Positions 41,027 through 49,971 of a stretch of DNA of 64,000 bases are shown here, piece after piece (positions within the stretch are counted from its first letter, which is position 1; each line of letters opens with the position of its first letter). Made by a program: the position numbers and the translations under genes. Location of the stretch: NCBI GenBank assembly GCA_003343625.1, contig QAKV01000028.1, forward strand, positions 106,044 to 170,043. Reading direction: 5' to 3'. The notes under the pieces were generated by a model. The model searched no databases and was not told where the DNA came from. It was given only the letters and a program-made list of their open reading frames with translations. This DNA is from Clostridiales bacterium. Lineage in GTDB: Bacteria > Bacillota > Clostridia > Lachnospirales > Lachnospiraceae.

Positions 41027-42745
41027 ATGTGTAAGGAAAACCTTGCAGTAGAAGAGAACAAAGAACCCGTTTCCAGAAATTTTATCGAACAGATCATCGA
41101 CAAGGATCTGGCGGAAGGCGTTTACGATACGGTACACACCAGATTTCCGCCCGAGCCCAACGGCTATCTGCACATCGGACACGCCAAAAGCATCCTGCTC
41201 AACTACGGTCTGGCGCAGGAATACGGCGGCAAGTTCAACATGCGTTTCGACGATACCAATCCCACCAAGGAGAAGACGGAATTCGTGGAGTCCATCCTGG
41301 AAGATATCCGATGGCTGGGCGCGGACTGGGAGGACAGGCTGTTTTTCGCCTCCAACTATTTCGACCAGATGTATGAGGCGGCGGTGAAGCTGATCCGCAA
41401 GGGAAAAGCCTATGTTTCCGACCTTTCGGCGGAAGAGATCCGCGTTTATCGCGGGACTCTGACCGAGCCCGGCAAGGAGGATCCTTCCAGCCACAGGAGC
41501 GTGGAGGAGAACTTAAAGCTGTTCGAAGAGATGAAAAACGGGGTTTACCGGGACGGGGAGAAGGTGCTGCGCGCCCGGATCGACATGTCCAGCCCCAACA
41601 TGAATATGAGGGATCCGGTGATTTACCGCGTGGCCCACATGACCCATCACAACACCGGGGACAAGTGGTGCATCTATCCCATGTACGATTTTGCGCACCC
41701 GATAGAGGACGCCATCGAGGGGATTACCCACTCCATCTGCACGTTGGAGTTCGAGGATCACAGGCCGCTGTACGACTGGGTGGTGCGGGAGCTGGAGTAC
41801 CCTCATCCGCCCAAGCAGATCGAGTTCGCGAAGATGTATCTGACCAATGTGGTGACCGGGAAGCGCTATATCAAGAAGATGGTGGAGGACGGCATCGTGG
41901 ACGGCTGGGATGATCCCAGGCTGGTTTCCATCGCGGCCCTGCGCAGGCGCGGGTTCACCCCGGAATCCATCAAGATGTTCGTGGATCTGTGCGGCGTGTC
42001 CAAGAGCAATTCCTCCGCGGACTACGCCATGCTGGAATACTGCATCCGGGAGGACTTAAAGCTCAAGCGCGCGCGGGTGATGGCCGTGCTGGATCCCATC
42101 CGCCTGGTGATCGACAACTATCCGGAGGGTCAGGTGGAATATCTGGACGCGCCCAACAACCTGGAAAACGAGGCGCTGGGAAGCCGGAAGGTGCCCTTTG
42201 GCAGAGAGCTGTACATCGAACGGGAGGACTTCATGGAAGAGCCCCCCAGGAAGTATTTCCGCCTGTTCCCGGGCAATGAGGTTCGCCTGATGAACGCGTA
42301 TTTCGTGACCTGTACGGGATTCGAAAAGGATGAAAACGGGAACGTGACTGTAGTGCACTGCACCTACGATCCGGCCACGAAGTCAGGAAGCGGTTTCGAC
42401 GGGCGCAAGGTCAAGGGAACCATCCACTGGGTGGCCTGCGATACCGCGGTGAAAGCCCGGGTTCGCCTGTACGAGAACATCATCGACGAGGAAAAGGGCG
42501 TTTACAACGAAGAGGACGGATCCCTGAACTTAAATCCCCATTCCCTGACCGTGAAGGACGCCTGGCTCGAGCCCTCCTTAAAGGACGCGAAGCCATACGA
42601 GAGCTTCCAGTTCGTCAGACAGGGGTATTTCTGCGTGGATTATAGGGATTCCAAACCGGGCGAACCGGTGTTCAACCGGATCGTGTCGCTGAAGAGTTCT
42701 TTCAAGCTGCCGGGCCAGGCAAAAGGGGCTGAAAGGAAAGGATAA
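41027..42745 (+). CDS. glnS: Glutamine--tRNA ligase
   Basis: A 572-residue class I synthetase. HIGH motif in [15 protein letters not shown] (with FRFDDTNP-like [12 protein letters not shown]), and the KMSKS-type VSKSNS near residue 325. The C-terminal beta-barrel domains recognise the anticodon (for example KVKGTIHWV). It charges tRNA-Gln directly. The start at 41027 ([20 protein letters not shown]) is the first ATG after the promoter; its ribosome site is weak. The stop overlaps the next ATG (TAATG). Confidence 0.94.
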   Translation: MCKENLAVEENKEPVSRNFIEQIIDKDLAEGVYDTVHTRFPPEPNGYLHIGHAKSILLNYGLAQEYGGKFNMRFDDTNPTKEKTEFVESILEDIRWLGADWEDRLFFASNYFDQMYEAAVKLIRKGKAYVSDLSAEEIRVYRGTLTEPGKEDPSSHRSVEENLKLFEEMKNGVYRDGEKVLRARIDMSSPNMNMRDPVIYRVAHMTHHNTGDKWCIYPMYDFAHPIEDAIEGITHSICTLEFEDHRPLYDWVVRELEYPHPPKQIEFAKMYLTNVVTGKRYIKKMVEDGIVDGWDDPRLVSIAALRRRGFTPESIKMFVDLCGVSKSNSSADYAMLEYCIREDLKLKRARVMAVLDPIRLVIDNYPEGQVEYLDAPNNLENEALGSRKVPFGRELYIEREDFMEEPPRKYFRLFPGNEVRLMNAYFVTCTGFEKDENGNVTVVHCTYDPATKSGSGFDGRKVKGTIHWVACDTAVKARVRLYENIIDEEKGVYNEEDGSLNLNPHSLTVKDAWLEPSLKDAKPYESFQFVRQGYFCVDYRDSKPGEPVFNRIVSLKSSFKLPGQAKGAERKG

Positions 42746-44148
42746 TGCAGGATCTGGTCATCGTATGGAAGAATGACGGAAGCCATCTTTATGAGCAGAT
42801 ATACGAGCATATAAAGGAAGAGATCAGGAAGGGGAAGCTTCTCTATCGGGAGAAGCTTCCCTCGACTCGCTCTCTGGCCGATTATCTTCAGGTTTCCCGG
42901 AGTACGGTGGAGCTGGCTTACGAGCAGCTGCTTTCGGAAGGCTATATCGAGTCGGTTCCTTACAGGGGATATTTCGTGGCCCGTGTGGAGGAACTGTATC
43001 AGCTTCAGGAAGAGGGGGAGCGGGAGACCGTATCTCAGGAGCTGAAAGAAAAGTGTTTCGCTGCGGACTTTTCTCCCAACGCTGTGGATATGCGGTATTT
43101 CCCCTTCGGCGTCTGGAGGCGTCTGACCCGTGCTATTTTAAGCCAGGACAACGTGGCGACTTTTTCCCAGGGGCAGGCGAAGGGGGATCCGCAGCTGCGG
43201 GAGACCATCGCCCGTTATCTGCACGCTTCCCGCGGGGTCAACTGCTCGGCGAATCAAATGATCGTCGGCGCGGGAAACGATTTTCTGCTCATGTTGCTGT
43301 GCCGTCTGTTGGAAGGGGAGGGAACCGTGGCTTTTGAAAATCCCACCTACCTCAAAGCCTATCGGATCTTCGAGCTGTTTTCAGGGCAGGCAGTCACGGT
43401 ACCCTCCGACGAAGGAGGGATCCGGGCAAAGGATCTGGAAGAGGTCGGGGCGAAGGCGGTTTATGTGATGCCTTCCCATCAGTATCCCTCGGGCCGGATC
43501 ATGCCCATCGGCCGCCGGCTGGAGCTGCTTCATTGGGCGATGGGGGGAGCAAAACGGTATGTCATTGAAGACGATTACGATAGCGAATTCCGCTATCGCG
43601 GTAAGCCGGTTCCGTCCCTGCAGGCCTCCGATACGGCGGGAAAGGTGATCTATATCGGCACTTTCTCCAAGTCGATCGCCCCGGCGATCCGGGTCAGTTA
43701 TATGGTTCTGCCCAAAAAGCTCCTGCGCCGGTATGAGGAGCAGTTCGCTTCTTTTTCATCCACCGTTTCGCGGATCGACCAGGCGGTGCTGGACGCCTTC
43801 ATACGGGAAGGCGCCTTCGAGCGACATTTGAATCGAATGCGCAAGGTCTATAAGGAAAAGCACGACCTGCTTCTTGAAGAATTGCGCCCCCTGATGAAGG
43901 ATTTTTCGATTTCCGGAGAAAACGCCGGACTGCATGTGCTTTTGACGGATAAAAAGGGGCGCAGCGAAGAATGGCTGGTGAGCCGGGCGGAGAAGGCGGG
44001 GGTACGGGTCTACGGTATTTCGGAAGCGATGGTGGGAAATGCGCAGCGGACCGGGGAAAGGGCCACGATCCTGCTGGGATTCGGAGGGCTGACCAAAGAG
44101 GAAATCAGCCTCGGGATCGGACTGCTAAAAGAAGCCTGGAAAAGCTAA
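42745..44148 (+). CDS. MocR/PdxR-type transcriptional regulator (GntR + aminotransferase)
   Basis: A 467-residue fusion. The N-terminal GntR winged helix (about 10-75: LYEQIYEHIKEEIRKGKLLYREKLPSTRSLADYLQVSRSTVELAYEQL) is followed by a class I aminotransferase-like domain (about 115-465) with the PLP-type lysine in GTFSKSIAPAIRVSYMVLP. MocR proteins control PLP, GABA, taurine or related genes. Its start overlaps the glnS stop by one base, so it is translated from the same mRNA, an unusual partner for glnS. The target is unknown; the divergent-free downstream gene is a GH38 mannosidase. Confidence 0.9.
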   Translation: MQDLVIVWKNDGSHLYEQIYEHIKEEIRKGKLLYREKLPSTRSLADYLQVSRSTVELAYEQLLSEGYIESVPYRGYFVARVEELYQLQEEGERETVSQELKEKCFAADFSPNAVDMRYFPFGVWRRLTRAILSQDNVATFSQGQAKGDPQLRETIARYLHASRGVNCSANQMIVGAGNDFLLMLLCRLLEGEGTVAFENPTYLKAYRIFELFSGQAVTVPSDEGGIRAKDLEEVGAKAVYVMPSHQYPSGRIMPIGRRLELLHWAMGGAKRYVIEDDYDSEFRYRGKPVPSLQASDTAGKVIYIGTFSKSIAPAIRVSYMVLPKKLLRRYEEQFASFSSTVSRIDQAVLDAFIREGAFERHLNRMRKVYKEKHDLLLEELRPLMKDFSISGENAGLHVLLTDKKGRSEEWLVSRAEKAGVRVYGISEAMVGNAQRTGERATILLGFGGLTKEEISLGIGLLKEAWKS

Positions 44149-44180
44149 AAAAAGAGATATGATTTTGAAAGAAAAATGGA

Positions 44181-44222
44181 TTGACACTCGATTCTTCCCA
44201 CGTTATAAAGTAAGTATACTTT
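44181..44222 (+). promoter_or_regulatory. Promoter and operator of the GH38 gene
   Basis: TTGACA (44181-44186), 17 nt, TATAAA (44204-44209). A perfect inverted repeat AAAGTA-AGTA-TACTTT (44207-44222) overlaps the -10 and start point, a good repressor site. Confidence 0.8.
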
Positions 44223-44244
44223 CAAAGGAAAAGGAGAAGTTATA

Positions 44245-47200
44245 ATGAGCATTATGCATGCGGAGTGGCGCGACCGGCTGAAACACTGGCAGCGCACGCT
44301 GAAGGATGATTTGTACGTGCCGCTGGGAGCTTTCACATGGGAAGCGTTTCGCACGATGGAGCATTTGTCCCCCCAACAGGCGCAGGAGGGGAATTTTGAA
44401 CCGGTTCAGACGGGATTTACCTGGGGAAAGACCTGGGAATACTGCTGGATGCGCTCCTCCATCACCCTTCCGAAAGAAGCGGAAGGCAAACGGATCGTGA
44501 TGAAGCTTGAGCCGGACGGGGAATCCACGATTTTCGTCAACGGGCAGGAGTTCGGCACTTACCGCGCTTCCTGGGTGACGCAGCCTCATCATTTCATGGT
44601 GGACAACGTGCTGGCCAGGGAAGGAAAGGCCGGAACCACCTATGATGTGCTGATGGAGGTCTATGCGGGGCACTATGTTCCGGAAGCGCCCGACGGCGGC
44701 TGCGCTACCGGCCCGGTGCTGCCCGGCGCTTATACAGATCCCCTGCCGGAAGGGGCCAGGAGAAAGCTGGGAGAGTGCACCTTCGGCATCTGGAACGAGG
44801 ACGCATATCAGCTCTACATGGATGTGGATACCCTGCAGCAGCTTCTGACCACTCTGGACGAGAGATCCCTGAGGGCGGCCCGGATCGCGGAAGCGCTGGA
44901 GAAGTTCACCCTCGTGGTGGATTTCGAGCAGGATCTGGAAGGCAGAATCGCGGACTACAGGAAGGGAAGGGAGGCGCTGCGCCCTGCCCTGGAGGCGGTA
45001 AACGGCTCCACCATGCCCGTGTTCTACGCGGTGGGCAACGCGCACATCGACCTGGCATGGCTGTGGCCTATGGCCGAGACCCATCGCAAGACCGAGCGGA
45101 CGTTCGCGGCTCAGCTGCGCCTGTTGGAAGAGTACCCTTCCTATAAGTTTATCCAGAGTCAGCCGGCGGCTTACGAGATGTGCCGGAAATACTATCCGGC
45201 GCTGTTCGAGCGGATCCGGGAAGCCATTAAAGGCGGCCAGTGGATCGCGGAAGGCGCGATGTGGGTGGAACCCGATACCAATATGGCCAGCGGGGAAGCG
45301 CTGATCCGCCAGCTGGTACACGGGAAGCGTTACTATAAGGACGTGTTGGGCGTGGACAGCCAGGTGTTGTGGCTGCCGGATACCTTCGGTTATACCGCAG
45401 CCCTGCCCCAGATCCTGAACAGCTGCGGCGTGAAGTATCTGGTGACCCAGAAGATTTTCTGGTCCTACAACGAGGGAGAGCAGTTCCCCTATCATTATTT
45501 TTACTGGGAAGGCATGGACGGTTCGAAAGTGGTGTCCTTCCTGCCCACCAGCTATACCTACCGGACGGATCCCACGGAGCTGGCCAAAGTGTGGAACGAG
45601 CGGAGTCAGAAGAGGGATTTGGACGCGTTCCTTCTGCCCTTCGGATACGGCGACGGCGGCGGCGGCCCTGCCCGGGATTACATCGAGTACGCGCTCAGAG
45701 AAGAGAATCTGGAAGGCTGTCCCCGGGTGAAGCTGGAGGGGCCGAAGGAATTCTTCGACGACATGCAGGCGGAAGGCGGCCCGAAGCACACCTACACCGG
45801 CGAGCTCTACTTCTCCGCGCACCGGGGCACTTATACTTCCCAGGCGATGGTGAAGAGAAATAACCGGAAGTCCGAACTGGGCTTAAGGGAACTGGAGATG
45901 TGGGGTTCCCTGGCGATGCGCAGGGGACAGGAATATCCGCTGGCGCAGGCGGACGCCCTCTGGAAGGAAGTGCTGCTGCACCAGTTCCACGATATCCTGC
46001 CCGGTTCTTCTATCGCGCGGGTGTACGAGGAAGCGGAAGCGGCGTATGAAAAGATTCACGAAGAGACCGGCGCCCTGACCGCGCAGGCAGCCCGGGGGCT
46101 TTTGGACGGCGCAGAAGGCGTGACGGCGTTTAACTCCCTGGGATTCGAGAGAAAGGCCCTGATTTCCCTGCCGAAAGAGTTCTCAAGAGGTGCGAAGACG
46201 GCGGAGGGAGAGGCTGTGCCCGCGGAGCGGACGTCGGAAGGCGTGAAGGCTCTGGTGACAATTCCTTCCTGCGGCGCGGTTTCCCTGGTTCCTGCGGACG
46301 AAGACGAAAAAGCGTGCGGGTGTGACTCCTGCAGCGTTCGCGCAGAGGAGACAGAGGACGGCTTCGTGATGGAGAACGGCCTGGTGAAAGCGGCGATCAG
46401 CAAAAAGGGCGAGGTGACTTCCTTCGTGCTCAAGGAGAGCGGCAGGGAGTTCGCGGCGGCGCCCATGAACCGGTTCCGTATGTTCAAAGACGTTCCCCGT
46501 CTGTTCGATGCCTGGGACATCGATTCCAATTACGTGGATCAGGAGATCCCGGCGCTGGAAGAGGCGAGCGTCCGCGTGGAGAAAAAGGAAGGGCTGGAAG
46601 CGGTGCTGGTGCTGACAGGAAAGATCGGCAAGTCCACCCTGACCCAGAGAATCAGCCTGGCAGCGGAGAGCAGGAGGCTGGAGTTTTCCACCGACATCGA
46701 CTGGAAGGAACTGCATCGCCTGCTGAAAGTGGCGTTCCCTGTCGACGTATACGCGGAAGACGGCATCAATGAGATGCAGTTCGGATTCGTGAAGCGCCCC
46801 ACCCATCGATCCAGAGCGTACGAGCAGGATCGCTTCGAGGTGTGCAATCACCGTTACAGCGCCCTTTGCGACAACGCCCACGGCGCGGCGGTTTTAAACG
46901 ACTGCAAGTACGGCATCAGCATGAACGGCAATGCGCTGGAGCTGACCCTTTTGCGGGCGGCGGCAGCGCCGGAAATGCAGGCGGACAACCGGATGCATCA
47001 CTTCACCTACGCGTTCACCGCATGGGAAGGCAGTTTCGCGGACTGCGATGTGGTGCGGCAGGGCTATGAGCTCAACGTACATCCTCTCGTGCTGGAAGGC
47101 AGCGCGAAGGCGTTCAGCGCGTTCGACGTGGAGAAAGATAACGTCATTCTGGAGACCTGCAAACCCGCAGAAGACGGGAGCCAGGATCTGATCCTGCGTC

Positions 47201-47379
47201 TGTACGAATCCAAAAAGGCCGCAGGCACAACGAAGGTCAACTGCAGGCTGGGCAGCTTCACCGCCCGGGAGTGCGATATGCTGGAAAATCCCCTGTCCGA
47301 TATTTCGGTCCAGGACGGAAGTATGACCCTTTCCTTCCGCGCCTTTGAGATCAAGACGATCCGTCTGCACTTCGCGTAA
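44245..47379 (+). CDS. Alpha-mannosidase, glycoside hydrolase family 38
   Basis: A 1044-residue enzyme. The catalytic barrel has GNAHIDLAWLWPMAETHRKTERTF (about 264-287, metal-binding His and Asp), WIAEGAMWVEPDTNMASGEALIRQ, and the nucleophile Asp in LWLPDTFGY (about 380). HQFHDILPGSS and the C-terminal beta-domains are also typical of the bacterial GH38 group. No signal peptide, so it probably cleaves mannosides inside the cell after import. It is alone under its own promoter, with a possible operator; the MocR gene just upstream is a candidate but unproven regulator. Confidence 0.93.
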   Translation: MSIMHAEWRDRLKHWQRTLKDDLYVPLGAFTWEAFRTMEHLSPQQAQEGNFEPVQTGFTWGKTWEYCWMRSSITLPKEAEGKRIVMKLEPDGESTIFVNGQEFGTYRASWVTQPHHFMVDNVLAREGKAGTTYDVLMEVYAGHYVPEAPDGGCATGPVLPGAYTDPLPEGARRKLGECTFGIWNEDAYQLYMDVDTLQQLLTTLDERSLRAARIAEALEKFTLVVDFEQDLEGRIADYRKGREALRPALEAVNGSTMPVFYAVGNAHIDLAWLWPMAETHRKTERTFAAQLRLLEEYPSYKFIQSQPAAYEMCRKYYPALFERIREAIKGGQWIAEGAMWVEPDTNMASGEALIRQLVHGKRYYKDVLGVDSQVLWLPDTFGYTAALPQILNSCGVKYLVTQKIFWSYNEGEQFPYHYFYWEGMDGSKVVSFLPTSYTYRTDPTELAKVWNERSQKRDLDAFLLPFGYGDGGGGPARDYIEYALREENLEGCPRVKLEGPKEFFDDMQAEGGPKHTYTGELYFSAHRGTYTSQAMVKRNNRKSELGLRELEMWGSLAMRRGQEYPLAQADALWKEVLLHQFHDILPGSSIARVYEEAEAAYEKIHEETGALTAQAARGLLDGAEGVTAFNSLGFERKALISLPKEFSRGAKTAEGEAVPAERTSEGVKALVTIPSCGAVSLVPADEDEKACGCDSCSVRAEETEDGFVMENGLVKAAISKKGEVTSFVLKESGREFAAAPMNRFRMFKDVPRLFDAWDIDSNYVDQEIPALEEASVRVEKKEGLEAVLVLTGKIGKSTLTQRISLAAESRRLEFSTDIDWKELHRLLKVAFPVDVYAEDGINEMQFGFVKRPTHRSRAYEQDRFEVCNHRYSALCDNAHGAAVLNDCKYGISMNGNALELTLLRAAAAPEMQADNRMHHFTYAFTAWEGSFADCDVVRQGYELNVHPLVLEGSAKAFSAFDVEKDNVILETCKPAEDGSQDLILRLYESKKAAGTTKVNCRLGSFTARECDMLENPLSDISVQDGSMTLSFRAFEIKTIRLHFA

Positions 47380-47403
47380 AACCGAAAAAAGATAAACATA
47401 GGG

Positions 47404-47437
47404 AAGAGGATGCTGACCCGGGGGAAGGCATCCTCTT
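47404..47437 (+). terminator. Possible terminator after the GH38 gene
   Basis: AAGAGGATGC with GCATCCTCTT and a 14-nt loop. The T-run is short, so it is less sure than its neighbour. Confidence 0.55.
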
Positions 47438-47454
47438 AAAAATGGGGCTGAGGC

Positions 47455-47503
47455 AAAAAGGGAGCCGGGCGATCCTTTTCTTCAAAGGAATCGTCCGGCT
47501 CCC
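47455..47503 (-). terminator. Terminator of the YtxH-like gene
   Basis: GGGAGCCGGGCGATCCTTT with its near-complement ending GGCTCCC, and five A on the left giving TTTTT on the minus strand. Confidence 0.8.
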
Positions 47504-47530
47504 CGTTCCGTTATCGGTTCTTCAACCGTT

Positions 47531-48151
47531 TCAGTTGTCCTCTTTCGCGTCTTCGGCATCCGGCCGGGAAGCGTCCTGCGCCGTGTTCTGACCGGCTTCT
47601 GCTGCGTCGTGGAAAGCCTGCGCAGCGCCTTCCGCCGCGTCGCTGACGGTATCCACCGCCTTGGAAGTCACCTCGCGAACCTTGTGCAGGGCGTTTTCCA
47701 CCTGCTCGTCCACAGCCTGAAACTCTTCGCTGCTTTTGATCTTATCCACGGTCTCGGAAACCTTGCCGCTGACCGCTTCGTATTCGCTGCTGTTCTTCAG
47801 CTTCTGAACCGCTTCCCCGAATCTGGTCGCCACGTTGTCGCAGAGGTTCACCGCTTTCTCCGAAGCGGCTTTCAGATCCAGCGTCACATAGGTATGGCCC
47901 TCGGAGTTGGTTCCGGCTGTAAAAATGCGGGAAGAGTCCTTCTTCTCAGCCTCTTCTTCCTCATCCTCGAAATCGTCATCGAAAAAGTCGTCGTCATCGA
48001 AGTCGTCGTCCTGTGCCGTCTCCCCATCGGAAGCGTCTCCTTCCGGATTCAGCTCCTTTTTCTTCTGTTTCTGCAAATAGTAATAAGTGCCCGCTGCCGC
48101 GGCGCCCGTAACAGCCGCGAAAAGAACGAGTCTTCCCCAATTTTTTGCCAT
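47531..48151 (-). CDS. YtxH-like membrane protein with acidic and helical regions
   Basis: A 206-residue protein. N-terminal helix GRLVLFAAVTGAAAAGTYYYLQKQKKK (membrane anchor), an acidic run (FDDDDFFDDDFEDEEEEAEKK), then a long amphipathic helix region (AASEKAVNLCDNVATRFGEAVQKLKNSSEYEAVSGKVSETVDKIK...). The helix-with-Gly start and repeated E-x-V-x-x-K patterns recall YtxH general-stress proteins and LEA-like helices. Function unknown. The ATG at 48151 (MAKNWG) has GGAGGG upstream; a longer start adds five residues. Confidence 0.65.
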   Translation of the reverse strand: MAKNWGRLVLFAAVTGAAAAGTYYYLQKQKKKELNPEGDASDGETAQDDDFDDDDFFDDDFEDEEEEAEKKDSSRIFTAGTNSEGHTYVTLDLKAASEKAVNLCDNVATRFGEAVQKLKNSSEYEAVSGKVSETVDKIKSSEEFQAVDEQVENALHKVREVTSKAVDTVSDAAEGAAQAFHDAAEAGQNTAQDASRPDAEDAKEDN

Positions 48152-48240
48152 AATATCCCTCCACATGTTTTTTAATCATTTTAATACTATTTTACGGAAT
48201 TGAAAAGAGACTATGTATAAAAAAAGTCTAAACTTACCGG

Positions 48241-48269
48241 TTGAAGGCGACAAACCGATATGCTATCAT
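48241..48269 (+). promoter_or_regulatory. Promoter of the TetR gene
   Basis: TTGAAG (48241-48246), 17 nt, TATCAT (48264-48269). Confidence 0.7.
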
Positions 48270-48311
48270 CAAATATAGGCCGGGAAGGCCGGCGGATACG
48301 GAGTTTCGGCC

Positions 48312-48956
48312 ATGAATGACAAATTTTTTGATTTAAAGCAGGAAAAACAGGATCGGATCATCAGCGCGGCGCTCAAAGTGTTCGCCAAAAACAGTTACCG
48401 GCACGCCAGCACGGACGAGGTCGTGAAGGAGGCGGGGATCAGCAAGGGGCTGATCTTCCACTATTTTGAGAGCAAGGCGGGGCTGTATGAGTTTTTGTTT
48501 GAATACAGCGCCCGGTTCATGCTGTTGGAGCTGTCCCGGGAGGTGAACAGCTCGGAGACGGATTTTTTCGAGCTGATTCGCCAGATGGAGCGGGCCCGGA
48601 TGCAGGTGATGAAGCTGTATCCGTACATGCAGCAGTTTTTGAATATGTGCTTAAAGGAGACGTGCCGGGAGGCGGACGGGATTGCGGAGAGGCGCACGGA
48701 GTACGTGGAGCGGATGCTTTCCTATACGAGACAGCCGGACTACAGCGTCTTTTCGGGAATTGGGGAACCGGAGCGGATGACGGGACTGATCCGATATGCC
48801 ATTGCGGGGATTACGGAAGAGATGAGCGGCAGATACGATTTCACTCCGGAAAAACTATACGGGGAAATCTGCAGTTATCTGGAGATCCTGAAGCGGATGA
48901 CTTATCCGGACTTGCGGTCTGCCCCGTCAAAAGAGAAGGAGGAAAGGGAAACATGA
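48312..48956 (+). CDS. TetR/AcrR family transcriptional regulator
   Basis: A 214-residue regulator. The N-terminal helix-turn-helix (about 10-55) reads QDRIISAALKVFAKNSYRHASTDEVVKEAGISKGLIFHYFESKAGLYEFLFEY, a standard TetR domain. The rest is the helical ligand domain, with no clear ligand. It overlaps the DUF6062 gene by ATGA, so both are co-translated. It probably controls its own promoter; the target beyond that is unknown. Confidence 0.92.
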   Translation: MNDKFFDLKQEKQDRIISAALKVFAKNSYRHASTDEVVKEAGISKGLIFHYFESKAGLYEFLFEYSARFMLLELSREVNSSETDFFELIRQMERARMQVMKLYPYMQQFLNMCLKETCREADGIAERRTEYVERMLSYTRQPDYSVFSGIGEPERMTGLIRYAIAGITEEMSGRYDFTPEKLYGEICSYLEILKRMTYPDLRSAPSKEKEERET

Positions 48957-49711
48957 AGGAAAAGCTGTACACCATTCCGCTCAACGATGCGGTCAATGCC
49001 GACGATGAATGCCCGTTTTGCTACATAGAGCGCAACGTGGAGCAGGATCTGATGGATTTCGTGCTCGGATCCGCCGCTTCCTATATGGAGAGCGACGTGC
49101 GGGAAGAGACCGACCGGGAAGGGTTCTGCAGGGCCCATATGAAGAAGATGTTCGATTATGGGAACACGCTGGGCAACGGCTGGATTTTAAAGACCTACTA
49201 TAAGAAGCTGATCAGGGAGATGGAAGGGGAATTTTCCCAGTTCAAGCCGGGAAAGGTCTCCTTTGCGGATCGGCTCAAGAAAGCGGCTCCGGCCAATTCC
49301 GTCTGCCAGTGGATCGAGAAAAAGGAGAGCACCTGCTACATCTGCGATCGGTTCCGGAAGGAATATGAGCGTTATCTGGACACTTTTTTCTATCTGTTCC
49401 AGAACGATCCTGCTTTTGTGGAGAAGATCAAAAACGGAAAGGGATTCTGCCTCCACCACTTCGCGGATCTGTGCCGGGGAGCGGACAGCCGCCTTTCGGA
49501 GCAGCAGAAGGCTTCCTTCTATCCCATGGTTTTCGAAGTGATGAAAAGGAACATGGAGCGGGTGTCCGGGGATGTGGACTGGCTCATCGAAAAATTCGAT
49601 TACCTCAATAAGGATGCGGACTGGAAGAATTCCAGGGACGCGGTTCAGCGGGGGATGCAGAAGCTCAAAGGCGGATATCCTGCGGATCCGGTTTACAAAA
49701 TGAACAAGTAG
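48953..49711 (+). CDS. DUF6062 family protein with CxxC pairs
   Basis: A 252-residue soluble protein. It has two blocks of the same form: DECPFCYIERNVEQDLMDFVLG...REGFCRAHMKKMFDYG and ESTCYICDRFRKEYERYLDTFFYLF...GKGFCLHHFADLC. In each block a CxxC is followed later by C-x2-H, a likely metal or redox site, which suggests an internal duplication. Family known to me as DUF6062; function unknown. It follows TetR with a 4-nt overlap. Confidence 0.8.
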   Translation: MKEKLYTIPLNDAVNADDECPFCYIERNVEQDLMDFVLGSAASYMESDVREETDREGFCRAHMKKMFDYGNTLGNGWILKTYYKKLIREMEGEFSQFKPGKVSFADRLKKAAPANSVCQWIEKKESTCYICDRFRKEYERYLDTFFYLFQNDPAFVEKIKNGKGFCLHHFADLCRGADSRLSEQQKASFYPMVFEVMKRNMERVSGDVDWLIEKFDYLNKDADWKNSRDAVQRGMQKLKGGYPADPVYKMNK

Positions 49712-49740
49712 AGAAGGTGGATAAAGCCTTTCTCCCAAGT

Positions 49741-49782
49741 GCCCCGGCGGCAGGAAAAGCCATCCTGTCGGCCGGGCTTTTT
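49741..49782 (+). terminator. Terminator after DUF6062 gene
   Basis: GCCCCGGCGGCAGGA with TCCTGTCGGCCGGGC (a few mismatches), then TTTTT. It abuts the 81-bp repeat. Confidence 0.75.
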
Positions 49783-49783
49783 G

Positions 49784-49864
49784 GCGCGATATACCCGGCA
49801 AGCGGCTGCCGTGCTTGCACGAGCAGACATTTGCCGGGTAACGGACAGTGAACAGCGTATGCTG
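49784..49864 (+). repeat. Dispersed 81-bp intergenic repeat, copy B
   Basis: The second copy of the element at 39908-39988, in the opposite orientation, with the same length and palindromes. It lies right behind a terminator, as copy A lies right before one. Confidence 0.85.
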
Positions 49865-49971
49865 CGATCGCTTACAGAACAAAATTTTTGTTGGAATTGT
49901 GAAAAATTTGTGATATCCTAGACAAAATAGGTCTTTTTTGACACAGTATTTTGCGATGAGGGAGGTAAAGA

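Noticed and set aside
49911..49939. Hairpin with T-run in the uraA leader (AGAC / GTCT)
   Set aside because: Only a 4-bp stem. Not enough for a terminator or PyrR-type attenuator.
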